A stretch of DNA of 64,000 nucleotides from Amia ocellicauda (lineage: Eukaryota; Chordata; Actinopteri; Amiiformes; Amiidae). The notes under the pieces are model-generated. The model did no database searches, was not told the origin of the DNA, and saw only the letters and a list, made by a program, of their open reading frames with translations. Below, piece by piece: positions 46,896 to 57,609 of the stretch. The position numbers and the translations under genes are program-made. Every line of letters begins with the position of its first letter. The first letter of the stretch is position 1. Location of the stretch: positions 19,871,501 through 19,935,500 of the forward strand of contig NC_089866.1 of assembly GCF_036373705.1 (NCBI RefSeq). The letters are read 5' to 3'.

Positions 46896-48048
46896 GGGCG
46901 GGGTTGGTGATGTGCCATAGTGCTCCGAGGGATCTGCCAGAATTCCTGAGGCGAGCCACTTGGGGAGACGAGAGCGGCTATGGTGGAATTCACCCGGGGA
47001 AATTCCACCAAGCCCGCTTTGGCTGCGCCATGGGTCCTGGCATAAGCCTCCCCTCTCCTGGCTAGGACGGGGGCTGTTGCCGGATGGTCCCAGGTGGCCT
47101 TCAGTTCCTCAAGGAGGTCAGTCAGCAGTGGGAGGGACCGTGTGGGCCGCTGCGAGCACTGACTCCTCTCGAATCTGGAGCATGGCAGGGCAGGATCAGA
47201 GGGCCAGGGGAGCTGGAGAGACTCCATAGCCCTCTGGATCACTGCCCAGAACTCCATGTCCTGTCCCGTAGGAGCAGGAGGGGTGTCCACGCTCAACGGA
47301 GGAGGAGGGGTGGGAGCAACAGCTCCTCCTCCATGAGCTCCGCCTCAAGCTCTGAGTCCTCATGGGGAGCCAGAGACAGGCGGTCCTACACCCAGGTGGC
47401 CCGTCCACTGCCCTCGTCCTCAGATGGGGCAGACAGACCCCCCTCAGACTCTAATGGTGTGGTGTGAGCCGGCGGTGGAGCATCATGATGTGGGGTGGGG
47501 TGGCACCTGTTGCGCTGCCTGTGCGGCCAAGAGAGCGCAGATTTGGTCCATCCTGCTGTTTAAGGCAAGGATGGCCTCATCATGCTCCCTGTCCACAGAG
47601 CCTGACCTCCGTCACCAATGGCGCGGCGGGGAGGATGCAGGTGCGGTAGCCAGCGTGGCAGCCAGCGTGGCAGCAGATGCTGGTGGAGACGCATGCGCGG
47701 GAGGTGCGGCTATCTCCATCACTACAACCCTGGAGGAGGAGACGGAGAGGCTCGGGGAGAGGCAGAGATCCAGCTCCCCCGAGGCCCCCCTGTCACTCGC
47801 CGGAGTGGGAGACCTTTGGGCGCAGTGGCGATTGCGGTGGCGCCTGGTGGAACAGTGGACCCAGAAGTCGCTGCCAAATTGCACCTGCTGTCGGTGCCCA
47901 GACAGACGGGGCATAACACCTCCCAACTCCAGGTGGGCAAGGTGCGTTGGCCACAAGTGGAACAGTGCGCATGCACAGGGAAATGTGCAGCAGAGGCGCC
48001 GGTCAATGTCTGCACCAGCGGCACACAAGAACTGAAACGCCTCTGCAA
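46896..48048 (-). pseudogene. DIRS-like gag, 5' part
   Basis: Near 47.9 kb the minus strand shows a zinc-binding segment, CSTCGQRTLP...CPVCLG, then Ala/Pro-rich sequence. From 47296 downward it reads AMESLQLPWPSDPALPCSRF, TRSLPLLTDLLEELKATW and GLVEFPRVNSTIAALVSP, the conserved gag block of fish DIRS elements. Several frames are used, so it is frameshifted at least twice. It joins 41793 once the LINE is removed. Confidence 0.68.
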
Positions 48049-48424
48049 TAAGTGCAGCTCAGGCTGGGCAGCTGGGTTTCAGATTTTACTGCCGCTGCTA
48101 GCGCTCCTGCTGTGGAGGAAAAACACAGCAAGCAGTCAGAATATATAAGGCACTATATAAACACGACTATTATTTTCAAAGTGTAATATTTGTAGCCGAA
48201 ACTGAGGCCCGGAGCACAGACGGAACAGAGTCGGATTAGCTAACAATAAATACTAATAATAATACAAATAGACACAGAATAATAAATGGTGGTGAACAGC
48301 ACAGCTATGAAGCCAACCAACCGAATAATAATTGTTAAATAACAATAAGGGTCTAATGCACAGACAAGACACAGAAAGCTCATGTTCTTGGGTCCAGGCG
48401 AAAAGAGGACGAACCTGCGTTGAC

Positions 48425-48558
48425 GTCACGTTTATTGGTACAGGATGTGGGAAGGGACCTGTTCTGAGTGACGAGCGCAGGGGCCAAGGGCAGCTTTGAG
48501 TGACGTTTCGATCAGGTTCGTACGGCAGTGCGCAAAAACCCCTCCAGCTTGGGCAGTG
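48425..48558. repeat. DIRS-like inverted terminal repeat, right
   Basis: Inverse counterpart of 39618-39755. Differences are a few small indels and substitutions. Confidence 0.85.
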
Positions 48559-48795
48559 ATTCTGACTTGAAAGATAAGATGAGTTTACTTGAAGTAGCAT
48601 TGTTTGTGATGACAGAAATAGGTAAACACGGGAAGCTACATGGGTATAAAATGATGCACCTGAAATGCCTTCAACAGGGCTTTGTGGAAACTCAAGCCAC
48701 CAGATGCCTTCTCCACACGCTGGATCCTGAAGGAGTCATATTACAGTGTCTCACACAAGCAGTATGTTAGTTTATTAACTTTCTATCCATCCTAG

Positions 48796-48867
48796 CCAGT
48801 TCTGTTGTATCACAAGGTCACCCATAAGAACTGCAAATGGTCTTGGACTACCTTTCGTGGCAACAAC
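48796..48867 (-). repeat. Outer inverted repeat, right copy
   Basis: Inverse counterpart of 39087-39175, about 240 bp beyond the DIRS-like right end. Confidence 0.6.
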
Positions 48868-48884
48868 AAGCCAATATATATATA

Positions 48885-49301
48885 CACAGCAAAAAAAAAA
48901 AAAAACGTCCTTTTTCAGGACGCTGTATTTTAAACATAATTTTGTAAAAATCCAAATAACTTTACAGATCTTTATTGTAAAGGGTTTAAACAGTGTTTTC
49001 CAAGCTTGTTCAATGAACCATAAACAATTAATGAACACGCACCTGTGGCACAGTCATTAAGACACTAACAGCTTACAGATGGTAGGCAATTAAGGTCAGT
49101 TATAAAAACTTAGGACACTAAAGAGATCTTTCTACTGACTCTGAAAAACACCTAAAAGAAAGATGCCCAGGGTCCCTGCTCATCTGCGTGAACGTGCCTT
49201 AGGCATGCTGCAAGGAGGCATGAGGACTGCAGATGTGGCCAGGGCAATAAATTGCAATGAGGGCTTGTAGGCCTGTTGTAAGGCAGGTCCTTACCAGAAA
49301 T
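48885..49301 (+). mobile_element. 5' fragment of a second Tc1-like family, internally deleted
   Basis: Begins CACAGCAAAA...ACGTCC, the terminal repeat of a common fish Tc1 element. At 49163 the transposase starts MPRVPAHLRERALGM and continues LQGGMRTADVARAINCN. It then jumps to a downstream part (ACRPVVRQ-like codons), so about 150 codons were lost. The rest of the element is absent where the hAT element begins at 49302. Confidence 0.7.
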
Positions 49302-52190
49302 CAGGGAGGGGCTTGGGGGTGCCGGAGCTACCCCTAGGATAGCAATAGCACCCCCCTAGCACCCCCAAGAAATTTCTGTGGTTTATTTAGATTTTTTTAT
49401 TTTTAATGTGTAAATACTATAATTTATAATTTGTAAAAGAAAGAAATGCATTAATAAAACAAACCGATTATTTTTAGACTATTAAACATAAAACCAACGG
49501 GTAATCTGATCAGCCAATTGGTGGCGGTGGCACACACATTGAATGTTTGACCTTACCAGCTAGTTTCACCTTCTAGCCAGAGGTAGTGAGTTAGTCGAAT
49601 ATTAGCGATTAAGGTACAAAAATTGATAGTTTTTTAGTAAACAAACATCCACGTGTGCAAGGAAAGGAGAGTGATGAAGGTGTAGACACCACGCCAAAGA
49701 CAACTGGGCTAGTAGTCACTGAACAGGACCAAGAAAAGCCGGATGGTAGAGATGAGGAAGGAGAACTGCACCTGCCCACCACTTCTGCTGAGGATGCTAG
49801 CATTGTAGACGATATTAGCATCCCCAAGAGGGCCCAAGATGGCCAGTTCTTCAAAAATACCCCGCATGGCCATTTGGAAGTCAGCAGAGAAGTTTTAACA
49901 AAAGCTGGCTGGATCAATATGAATGGCTGGAATACAGTGTGTCCAAAGATGCAGGGTTTTGCTTTGCTTGTCTGCATTTTTTAAAACGAGGGCACGGATG
50001 TCATGTGGGGCCAGCATTTAGTGACAATGGATTCAATAACTGGCAAAAAGCATCAGCATCTCTGAAGAGTCATCATGAAAGTGTGGGACACAAATTTGCT
50101 ATGGAGACATGGAGTGAGTTTAAACAAAAACAGGCAAACGGCTCAAAAATAGCAAACATGCTTGACAAGGGACATTCGGCGTTGGTTATGGAGAACCGAA
50201 AGTACATGAAGGCCATGGTGGAAAGCCTACGCTATACGGCTTGCCAGGGGATCGTACAGCAAGGTCACAGTGAGGGTGAGCAGTCGTCAAATAGGGGTAA
50301 TTTTCGCGAGCTTCTGCGTGTCATTGGAATGTTTGATGCAACAGTCGAAAAGAAGTTAGCCACCAATTCATTAAATGCCAAATACATTCACCATGACATA
50401 CAAAATGAGATAGTTACTTTAATGGCTGATATGATACGAAAAGAAATACGTGATGAGGTAAGGGATGCAGTGCACTTTGCTGTTTTGGTGGATGAAAGTA
50501 AAGATGCTAGTAAAAAGGAACAGGTTTCAGTGATCGTGCGGTATTTACAGCCAGTGTCAGAAAAAGTGCAGGAAGAGTTTTTGCATTTCACCGCAGCAGA
50601 TGGGTTAGATGAGGAATCACTACTAGCCAGCATCAAGCGTACATTTAGTCAGTGTAATATAGACCAAATTTTTTGTGTTGGCCAGTGCTTCGACGGATGT
50701 CAGACATCGGTAATGTTGGGATGTAACAATGGAGTGCAAGAAAAGTTTAGGAAGGAGGTGCCACAGGCAATTTATATACATTGCCATGCACATAAGCTCA
50801 ACTTGGTGTTAGTTGATTGTGTGCATATTGTCAACGCTGCAGCAGAGTTTTTTGAGACACTACAAATGCTCTACAAGTTTTTTTCTGGGTCGGTGGTGCA
50901 TGATCTTTTCATGAAAAAACAAAAGGAACTTGAGCCAACAGTGCAGTCGGTAGAACTCAAGAAGCTATGTGACACTCGCTGGGCATGCCAGTATAATTCA
51001 ATCTGGGCAGTCAAGAAAACTCTACCAGCAATCCGGGCTACCCTGCGTGACATCATCGGCCAGTCAAACCCGCACCGGAGGGCAGAGGCAAGAGCAATCA
51101 GTGCAATCATCGATGAGAGGTTTGATTTGCACCTTATTCTTTTCGAGGATGTATTTAGAATAACCAAGTTTATGTCTGATCAGATAAAGTCCCCCACTTT
51201 TGATCTTGTAGCGGCAGATGATCTGGCCCAGTCTGTAATCACTACCATCTCAGAAAAGCACACAGAGGACACATGGAAAGAAATCCAAAAGCAAGCAGAA
51301 GGTCTGTGCGCGAACACAGGAATTGCAACACAGACTACACTACGTGAGAGAAGGCAGACCCAAAAAAAGCACGCTTAGACAGCATGGACGACCTGAGAAT
51401 GCACTCTTTCTATCCTGTTATAGACAGGTTGTTAATGGAGATGAAATGGCACTTTTCATCAGAGACAAATTATGTACTGAGCGGTGTGACAGCCCTAAGC
51501 CCCAAACACACATATTTTCTAGACCAACAACGCATACTACCCATGGCCCATCATTATGGAATCAGTGAGGAAAACTTGTCTGCAGAGCTCTACCAGACTC
51601 GCCAGCTACTGCAAAGAAAAGAGGAACAGGGACACTCTATCACCAGCACTCAGGAGTTTCTGTACCTCATGAGGCCGTACAAAGATGCATTTATAGACAT
51701 GTACAAACTCATATGCATATCTCTGACACTTCCCATCACATCAGTAAGCTGTGAGTGCAGTTTTTCTTGTCTGCGTCATTTGAAAAACTACTTGAGGAAC
51801 GGGGACTGGGGACTCTCGAACCAGTGACCTGGCACTGTTGGATATAAACATTGAGAGAACAAGGGCCATGGACAGCGACAAAATAATTGACGCCTTCGCG
51901 ATGAACCACAACAACAGACACATCATCTTGTTATGAAGACGTCTATCGGTAAGTTCATGATAATTTTAATACATTTGGCAGTTGAGGTTCCAGCTAAACG
52001 GAAAACAAGAAAATATGATGAAGATATTTTAAAACTGAACTTTACATGGAGTTTCTCAGTATTAACTACAATTCAAACAAAATATCTCCTCCGGCTTTCC
52101 GTGGAAGATGACTTATGTGTCTAAAATGCAACCCTGAATCCCACTAGTAGTACTTTGTGCATTGAGGAAACAAATACACCCCTCCCACTG
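49302..52190 (+). mobile_element. hAT-superfamily transposon with ZMYM1-like transposase, inactive
   Basis: Likely ends are CAGGGAGGGGCTTG on the left and, inverted, CAGTGGGAGGGGTG on the right, similar short terminal repeats beginning CAG as in hAT elements. No matching 8-bp duplication is visible, so the boundaries are provisional. The right end sits 22 bp before the Gypsy 5' LTR. Its broken transposase occupies most of the length. Confidence 0.6.
49655..51936 (+). pseudogene. hAT transposase, TTF-type zinc finger and dimerisation domain
   Basis: The N-terminal part (49655-49984) reads KAGWINMNGWNTVCPKMQGF. A frameshift leads into the main 479-codon frame from 49939. The TTF-type zinc finger spans the shift (CFACLHF, then LKSHHESVGHK). 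The DUF4371-like core has HFAVLVDESKDASKKEQVSV and HCHAHKLNLVLVDCVH, and a later CDTRWACQYN. A second frameshift at about 51378 leads to the hAT C-terminal dimerisation region (SVSCECSFSCLRHLKNYLR), and a further shift near 51826 to a final DINIERTRAMDSDKI. This resembles ZMYM1/ZMYM5-like proteins, which derive from such transposases. The lesions argue that this copy is a dead transposon, not a domesticated gene. Confidence 0.78.
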
Positions 52191-52212
52191 ATAAGGTAGG
52201 AATCATGAATAT

Positions 52213-52933
52213 TGTTACGTGGATTTGTTGCACTCAGTGCATGTTATTATGTGGAACCTTCCTGGTAGTTAGCCAATGGAAGGTTACGTATGTAGCGTAA
52301 TGTGGGAAGTCCCAAAGAGAGCTAGTGTTCCCCTGTTAGCAGGGTTGGCAGATTGGGGTGGAATTGAAGCCATGGGGGGAAAAGGGGGGGAAATGTTGCA
52401 TGGGGGGAAACATGGGGGAAAAGGATCTGAAACAAGGGGCGAAAGTAAAAAAACGGTCACTTCACTGGCATCCCCCCCACCCCCCTCCCCCTCAGTTCAT
52501 CAGGCCTCCCCCTGGACATCACTTGATCACCCTCCCCCCCCCACCTCACTTCAGCAGCACCGTCCCACTACACCCCCCACCCCCCACCCCCGGTCCTCAC
52601 TTCACCCTTCATCCTTCACCCACCCTCCGGACATCAGTTTCTGAGTATTGGGGGGAAATTATGTGATTTTGGGGATTTTTATGACCAGTTTGGGGGGAAA
52701 TTAAGGAGAGGACCTGGCAACACTTCCTGTTAGTCACTTGCTTGCAGGTTCACAGTCCAGATGTCTTGGCTTAGGTTCTGGACTGGGGCAAGAGCGTCAC
52801 ACCATATTCTACTCCAACAGGTATTGGTGTGCTATCTTGACATTAATTAATAAAGAGTTAAACTGGATACTTTGTCATGTGGATGTAATTCAACCTCACC
52901 TCCAAGATACCCTTAAACTGCACGAATACGACA
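52213..52933 (+). repeat. Gypsy 5' LTR, interrupted by a MITE
   Basis: Matches 61181-61499 throughout, once the 386-bp insertion at 52340-52725 and its 8-bp duplication are removed. It also contains a small TTATTAT insertion near 52242 relative to the 3' LTR. Confidence 0.9.
52340..52725. mobile_element. 386-bp hAT-type MITE in the Gypsy LTR
   Basis: Flanked by the perfect 8-bp duplication CCTGTTAG (52332-52339 and 52726-52733), the hAT signature. Ends are CAGGGTTGGCAG and, inverted, AAGTGTTGCCAGG. The inside is strikingly strand-biased: G/A-rich with GGGGGGAAA words in the first half, then C-rich (CCCCCCAC). It does not encode a protein. Confidence 0.85.
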
Positions 52934-53278
52934 AGTTGTAATAAATATTGCATGAAGCTGCTGTAACCTTTCGGACTGCAGCGTTAAAAAAAAAAAAATG
53001 ATTAAGTTTGTAAAGACAGAAATGTACGTGGATGCTATCTTTGCATGTGAAGCTACATCATTTAAAGGAGACGGACCATGCCGAAAGCACCAAGAAATTG
53101 GCACAGAGCCAACTGCAGGAAGGGGAGCTGCTGTTAACTGTGTTGTTGATTGTGCTGCTGCATTGCCTGTGTACTAAAGACTAAAATAAACTGTGGAAAA
53201 AAAGAATAAATAAAAACAAGCATGCATAACAAAAAGAGAGGAAAGAATGAAAATAAATTAAACACAAATAATAATAAT

Positions 53279-54650
53279 ATGGAGTCAGCAGCAGCAGCAA
53301 CAGAAGCAGCAGACCAGCCTGAGCCTGCGCAGCCCCCAGCCTGGCTAAAGACTTTACTGGACCACCAAACCCGGCAGTTCCAGCAGATGTTGTCTCTAAT
53401 TCTACATCACCTAGATGCAGAAACTGGACCTAATCCTGGAGCCAGCAGCCCCAATGCCAGAGAGAGCTAACTTCAGCCCTGTCCGCCCAGTAAACGGTTT
53501 GGGGGCCACTCCTACCTCACCAGCGCCCTCCTTATTGTTTTATGGCAGTGCACCCAGGCCGTCAAACATTTCTGCTAACAACCAGTTTGCTGGTTTGGAG
53601 GTTATTCGACAGAGGTCACACAGCTCAGGCCCCCAAAGAACACTACTGATGTAAAAGTGCAGCATCGAGGACCTGAATTGAGACCCAACCCCTTTACTTC
53701 TGCAGGACCAACAAACCATGACAGCAGTGCCCCCCATAGCAGTTCTGGGCCTAGCAACTATTATGACTGGGACAACTCACGTGACTCTGCGGCCCCAAAA
53801 GCTAAGCTTGCAACTTATGATGGGAAAGAAGATTGGGAGTCGTTTATTCTTCCTTTTGAACGCCAAGCACACAAGTATGGCTGGAATGGGGGCAGAGAGT
53901 GGACAGACTGCATTAATGCCTTCGAGGGCCTGCTATTCATTATATTTGCTCCCTTCCTGAAAACATTAGAGAGGACTACCATCTTTTAAAAGAGCAGCTG
54001 TCACAGCATTTCAGACAGGTGAAGGAGTCATCTGCAGAGTTTGGTGAAGAGGTGCATCGCCTAGTCACACTAGCCTACCCTGGAGTGGAGTTATAGCTAC
54101 AGGACCAGCTAGCAAGTGACGCATTTCTCAAGGGAATACAAAATCAGAAAGTGGCTTATGAAGTCTTGAACCGAGAACCAGGCACGCTGGCTGAAGCACA
54201 AAGGCTGGCAGAAGCCCATGTACACCACTATATGGCTACTTTTGGCTGTGACGCTGGTTTAAAAAAGACCCGACGTATGTCATGAGTAGATATCGATTGT
54301 GATGTGGCTGACATGGTGCCACCGGTCTCCCGCAGGGTACATGAAGCCCCTTATGTTACTCAGGAACAGTTCTTTATTTTGATCCATGAAGTTGACAAGC
54401 TGCAACCAAAGCTGAATCTCCTCAACCCAATGGCCAGGGGCCCGATGAACACAAATGACACAAGACAAGGTCCAAAGCAGCACGGAGAGGCCACTCATGA
54501 TATGGAGAGAGGAAGGAGACCAGTGCGGCAGATACCATAGACTGAGACCAGGGCTAGGGGGTGGTCACCAAGCCTGAGCAGATCTGCTAAAGGCCCATGT
54601 TTTCGCTGTGGAGAGGAGGGACACTTTCATCAGGAATGTTCATGATCTCC
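53279..54650 (+). pseudogene. Gypsy gag remnant
   Basis: Begins near 53279 (MESAAAATEAADQPEPAQPP). After two frameshifts comes the capsid-like block LATYDGKEDWESFILPFERQ, then AYPGVEL and LKGIQNQKVAYEVLNREPG in another frame. It ends in a CCHC knuckle at 54598-54639 (CFRCGEEGHFHQEC). Multiple stops; not functional. Confidence 0.75.
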
Positions 54651-54794
54651 TAGCCCTGGCCCTTCTCTGAAACATGGAAAAGACTCAACTCCAGACTCAG
54701 CATTCAGTGCAGCTGGCCACACCAGTGATAAGGACCTGGCACCCATCCTACAAGTTGGAAGAACCACCAGTAAGGACCCCAAATTTAAGTCACT

Positions 54795-57331
54795 GTGAAT
54801 GCCATAGCAGTTAATGCTGTAGTCGATACTGGAGCAGAAGCTACTGTAATTTCAGAAGAAACATACAAGTTGCTTTCCTTAGAAAATCAAACCAGTCTCA
54901 TAAAGACCTGCCTCCGCAATGCTGAGTCTGGGAATGAAATGGCTGCTATGGGAGGCTTGAGTGTGACTTTCCAGATTGGAACAAGAACATTTGACTGGGA
55001 TGTATATATAGCTTAAATTCATGATCCTCTTCTATTGGGACTTGTTTTCTTAAGAGCAGCACACATTACTATTCATGCTTGTGGCAGAGTCTACATTGAA
55101 GAGGAGCCAGTGCCAACACAGATAGTTGGGGGTGCTGGGCCAGACTACTCAGTGGCAAGGGCTGTGTTAGAAAAGGACACCACTCTGCCTCTGTGAGTGC
55201 CTTGTCTGGGGAACAGTTGACCATCCTAGACCTGGAGTTCCCGCTGTCTTGGAACCAGTGAGTATAATTGGGACAGTCTCCTCAGGCAGTGTTGTCATTA
55301 CCATGGAGCGCAGGGTCCCAGTCAGAGTGTGTAATCTCTCCTCTGCAAAAGCTGCACTTTCAAAAGGAATCTGTTTAGGCATCTTAATTGAAACTTTTCC
55401 TGACACTGTAGTTGACACCCACTGAGAAAACCACCCAAAAACAAGGGGAACTCTATCCAAAGGAGGATCCTACAGCTTCTCCACTGCACCAGATTGGGAG
55501 AGTTAAATCAATGACTGCATTGTACCTGCCTAAAAGTTTCCAGACTTTGTACACAGCTTCAAGTGAAGCACTTAGTGAAAACCAACAAGAGCAACTGATT
55601 GTTTTGCTTTTAAAGTACCAGTCCCTCTTTGCAACCAGTGACGTTGATTTAGGCCTCTTCTCTGCTATTGTGCACATCAATGACAATGGAGAAGCTAGAT
55701 CTGTACACCAGCCTGCATGACGAACCCCCCTGGGTTTCTAAGGAGAGAAAGAGCACCACCTCCAAGCCATGCTGGATACAGGTGTAGTAGCACTCTCCAG
55801 CTCTGCATGGGCGTCCCCTGTGGTTTTAGTACGAAAAAAAGATGGTGGAGTATGCTGGTGTGTGGATTATAGGCATCTCAACAGCCTAACCCGTTAAGGA
55901 TGTCTAACCACTGCCGAAAATTGAAGAGTGCCTTCATGTCCTGGGTAACTCCACTGTTTTTTCAACACTAGACCTGCAGTGCGGATACTAGCAGATCGAG
56001 GTGGCCAAAAAAGACTGTAACAAGACAGCATTTGTCACCAGGTATGGACTGTATGAATATACAAGAATGCCATTTGGATTCTGTAATGCCCCCAGTACAT
56101 TTCAGAGGTCCATGGAGCTGGTGCTGCGGGGTCTGCAGTGGGAGACACTCTTAATCTACCTTGATGACATTATCAACTTTGGAGACAGAGCTGATCAAAG
56201 CCTGGAGCGTCTGGCTACTGTTTTTGAGTGCTTGCACAGCTACGGCCTGTGCAACTATTACTGAAGGTTTGTTCCTGCTTTTGGGGAAATTGCATACCCT
56301 TTAAACATTGGACAAGGACTGAGTTCGATTGGGGTGGGGCACAGCAGACTGCAAACAAAAACTAACAACAGCCCCAGTCCTAGTGTATCCAGCAGCAGAG
56401 GGCAAGTTCATCCTTGACACAGATGCCTAAAACTGGAGCATTGGAGCTGTTCTGTCTCAACTCCAAGGGGAGGAAGAAAGAGTTATCTCATATGCCAGCT
56501 CTCATCTGACATCTGCCCAACAACGATACTGTGTGACAAGATGCGAGCTTCTCCCCATAGTGCACTACACTCACCAATTCCGCCTCTACCTCCTTGGGCG
56601 GAAGTTTTTTTTACGAATAGATCACAACAGTCTGACATTGCTGTTCAGATTCAAGCACCCAGAGGGCCAACTTGCTCGCTGGCTTGAGGAATTAAGCCAG
56701 TACGATTTTGAAATTGAACACCGAGCCGGCAGTCATCATTCAAATGCAGACGCACTGTCACGAAGCCGTCAGGAGGGTCCCAGCGCCTGTGACTGTTATC
56801 AAGCAGGAAGGGATGTGATTGCATTGCTGTGTGGAGGGTGCACTCACTGCAGAAAACTCCATCAACAGTGGGCAAAATTTGACAGCGAGGTTCACGTTGG
56901 TGCATAGAACTGGATGGAACACTGGGACCCAAGCAGGGAGAGACCAACACCACAGCTGAGGGCGACAGTGCAAACCAGCACCAAGCAGAAGAGGAGAACC
57001 GCGCAAACAGGTTAGAGGTAAACTGGATGCAGCCCCTAAGTCTCCAGCAGCTGACTAAAGAGCAAAAAATGGACCCTGACCTCTCAGTTTTGCACCATTG
57101 GAAGGAACCTGAGACTTTACCTACCAGAGAAGACGCAGCCCTGGAGAGTCCAGCAGTAAGGAAGTACTGGCTGTGCTGGGCCCAGATTGAGCTTCACCAA
57201 GGAGTCCTTCAGTACTGGTGGGAGGGTGCTGGTGGATCTAGTTAATCTTTGTGGCTACTCATTCCTTTATCACTACAGAAAATGTAGTTTTGCAGGCTTG
57301 CCATGACCCGCCTCAGTCTGGTCATCTAGGG
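54795..57331 (+). pseudogene. Gypsy protease, reverse transcriptase and RNase H remnant
   Basis: The protease motif VVDTGAEATVIS is at about 54820. RT pieces: WASPVVLVRKKDGG near 55810, then FVTRYGLYEYTRMPFGFCNA and the catalytic YLDDII at 56157-56174. RNase H: FILDTDA, then a stop, then RCELLPIVHYTHQFRLYLLG and EIEHRAGSHHSNADALSR. Last comes a GHLG-type motif (ACHDPPQSGHLG) broken off at 57331 by the inserted hAT-like sequence. Many stops. Confidence 0.8.
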
Positions 57332-57609
57332 CAGTGGTTCTGGGTGGCACCCCCCAATACCATTTGGGTCACAGGTCGCGATAGCCCTAACGTTTACCAA
57401 GGATGAATATACTTTAAAACTTTTGCATTTCACTTTTCACAATTTTATTTGGCTGTTTACTTTGGAATCTCTCTATGCATGAACCTATTCTTACTCCATC
57501 TAGTACGGATGAGCCTGAATCAACATAGTTACAGAAGATACAGTAACACTTCCTTTCCATTTTATACAATTTTACTAGTTATTTAATATATAGGATATAT
57601 ATATATACA

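Larger units (their letters stand above)
39618..48558 (-). mobile_element. DIRS-like retroelement, minus strand, split by a LINE
   Basis: Inverted terminal repeats (39618-39755 and 48425-48558) share CGAAACGTCACTC and GAACAGGTCCCTTCCCACAT, in opposite orientations. Between them on the minus strand come a gag-like region with a zinc-binding segment (48048 down to 46896), a Tx1-type LINE, the rest of gag (41793-41422), a reverse transcriptase remnant (41353-40950) and an RNase H-like remnant dissolving into a tandem array. I found no tyrosine recombinase, which DIRS elements normally encode at this end. Inverted rather than direct terminal repeats and the RT type (LPFGLSLAPRTFSK, NYLDNWLV) support DIRS. 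Without the LINE it is about 3.85 kb, shorter than typical elements. Frameshifts and deletions show it is dead. Confidence 0.8.

Noticed and set aside
47424..48148. Long plus-strand frames of 176-203 codons
   Set aside because: GC-rich shadows of the minus-strand DIRS gag; composition only, no motifs.
49655..51936. Host ZMYM1-like domesticated gene
   Set aside because: Terminal repeats, several frameshifts and the transposon-rich setting point to a dead transposon.
57332..57345. Complete hAT element starting here
   Set aside because: No inverse end or 8-bp duplication could be found before Gypsy resumes, so only one end is claimed.
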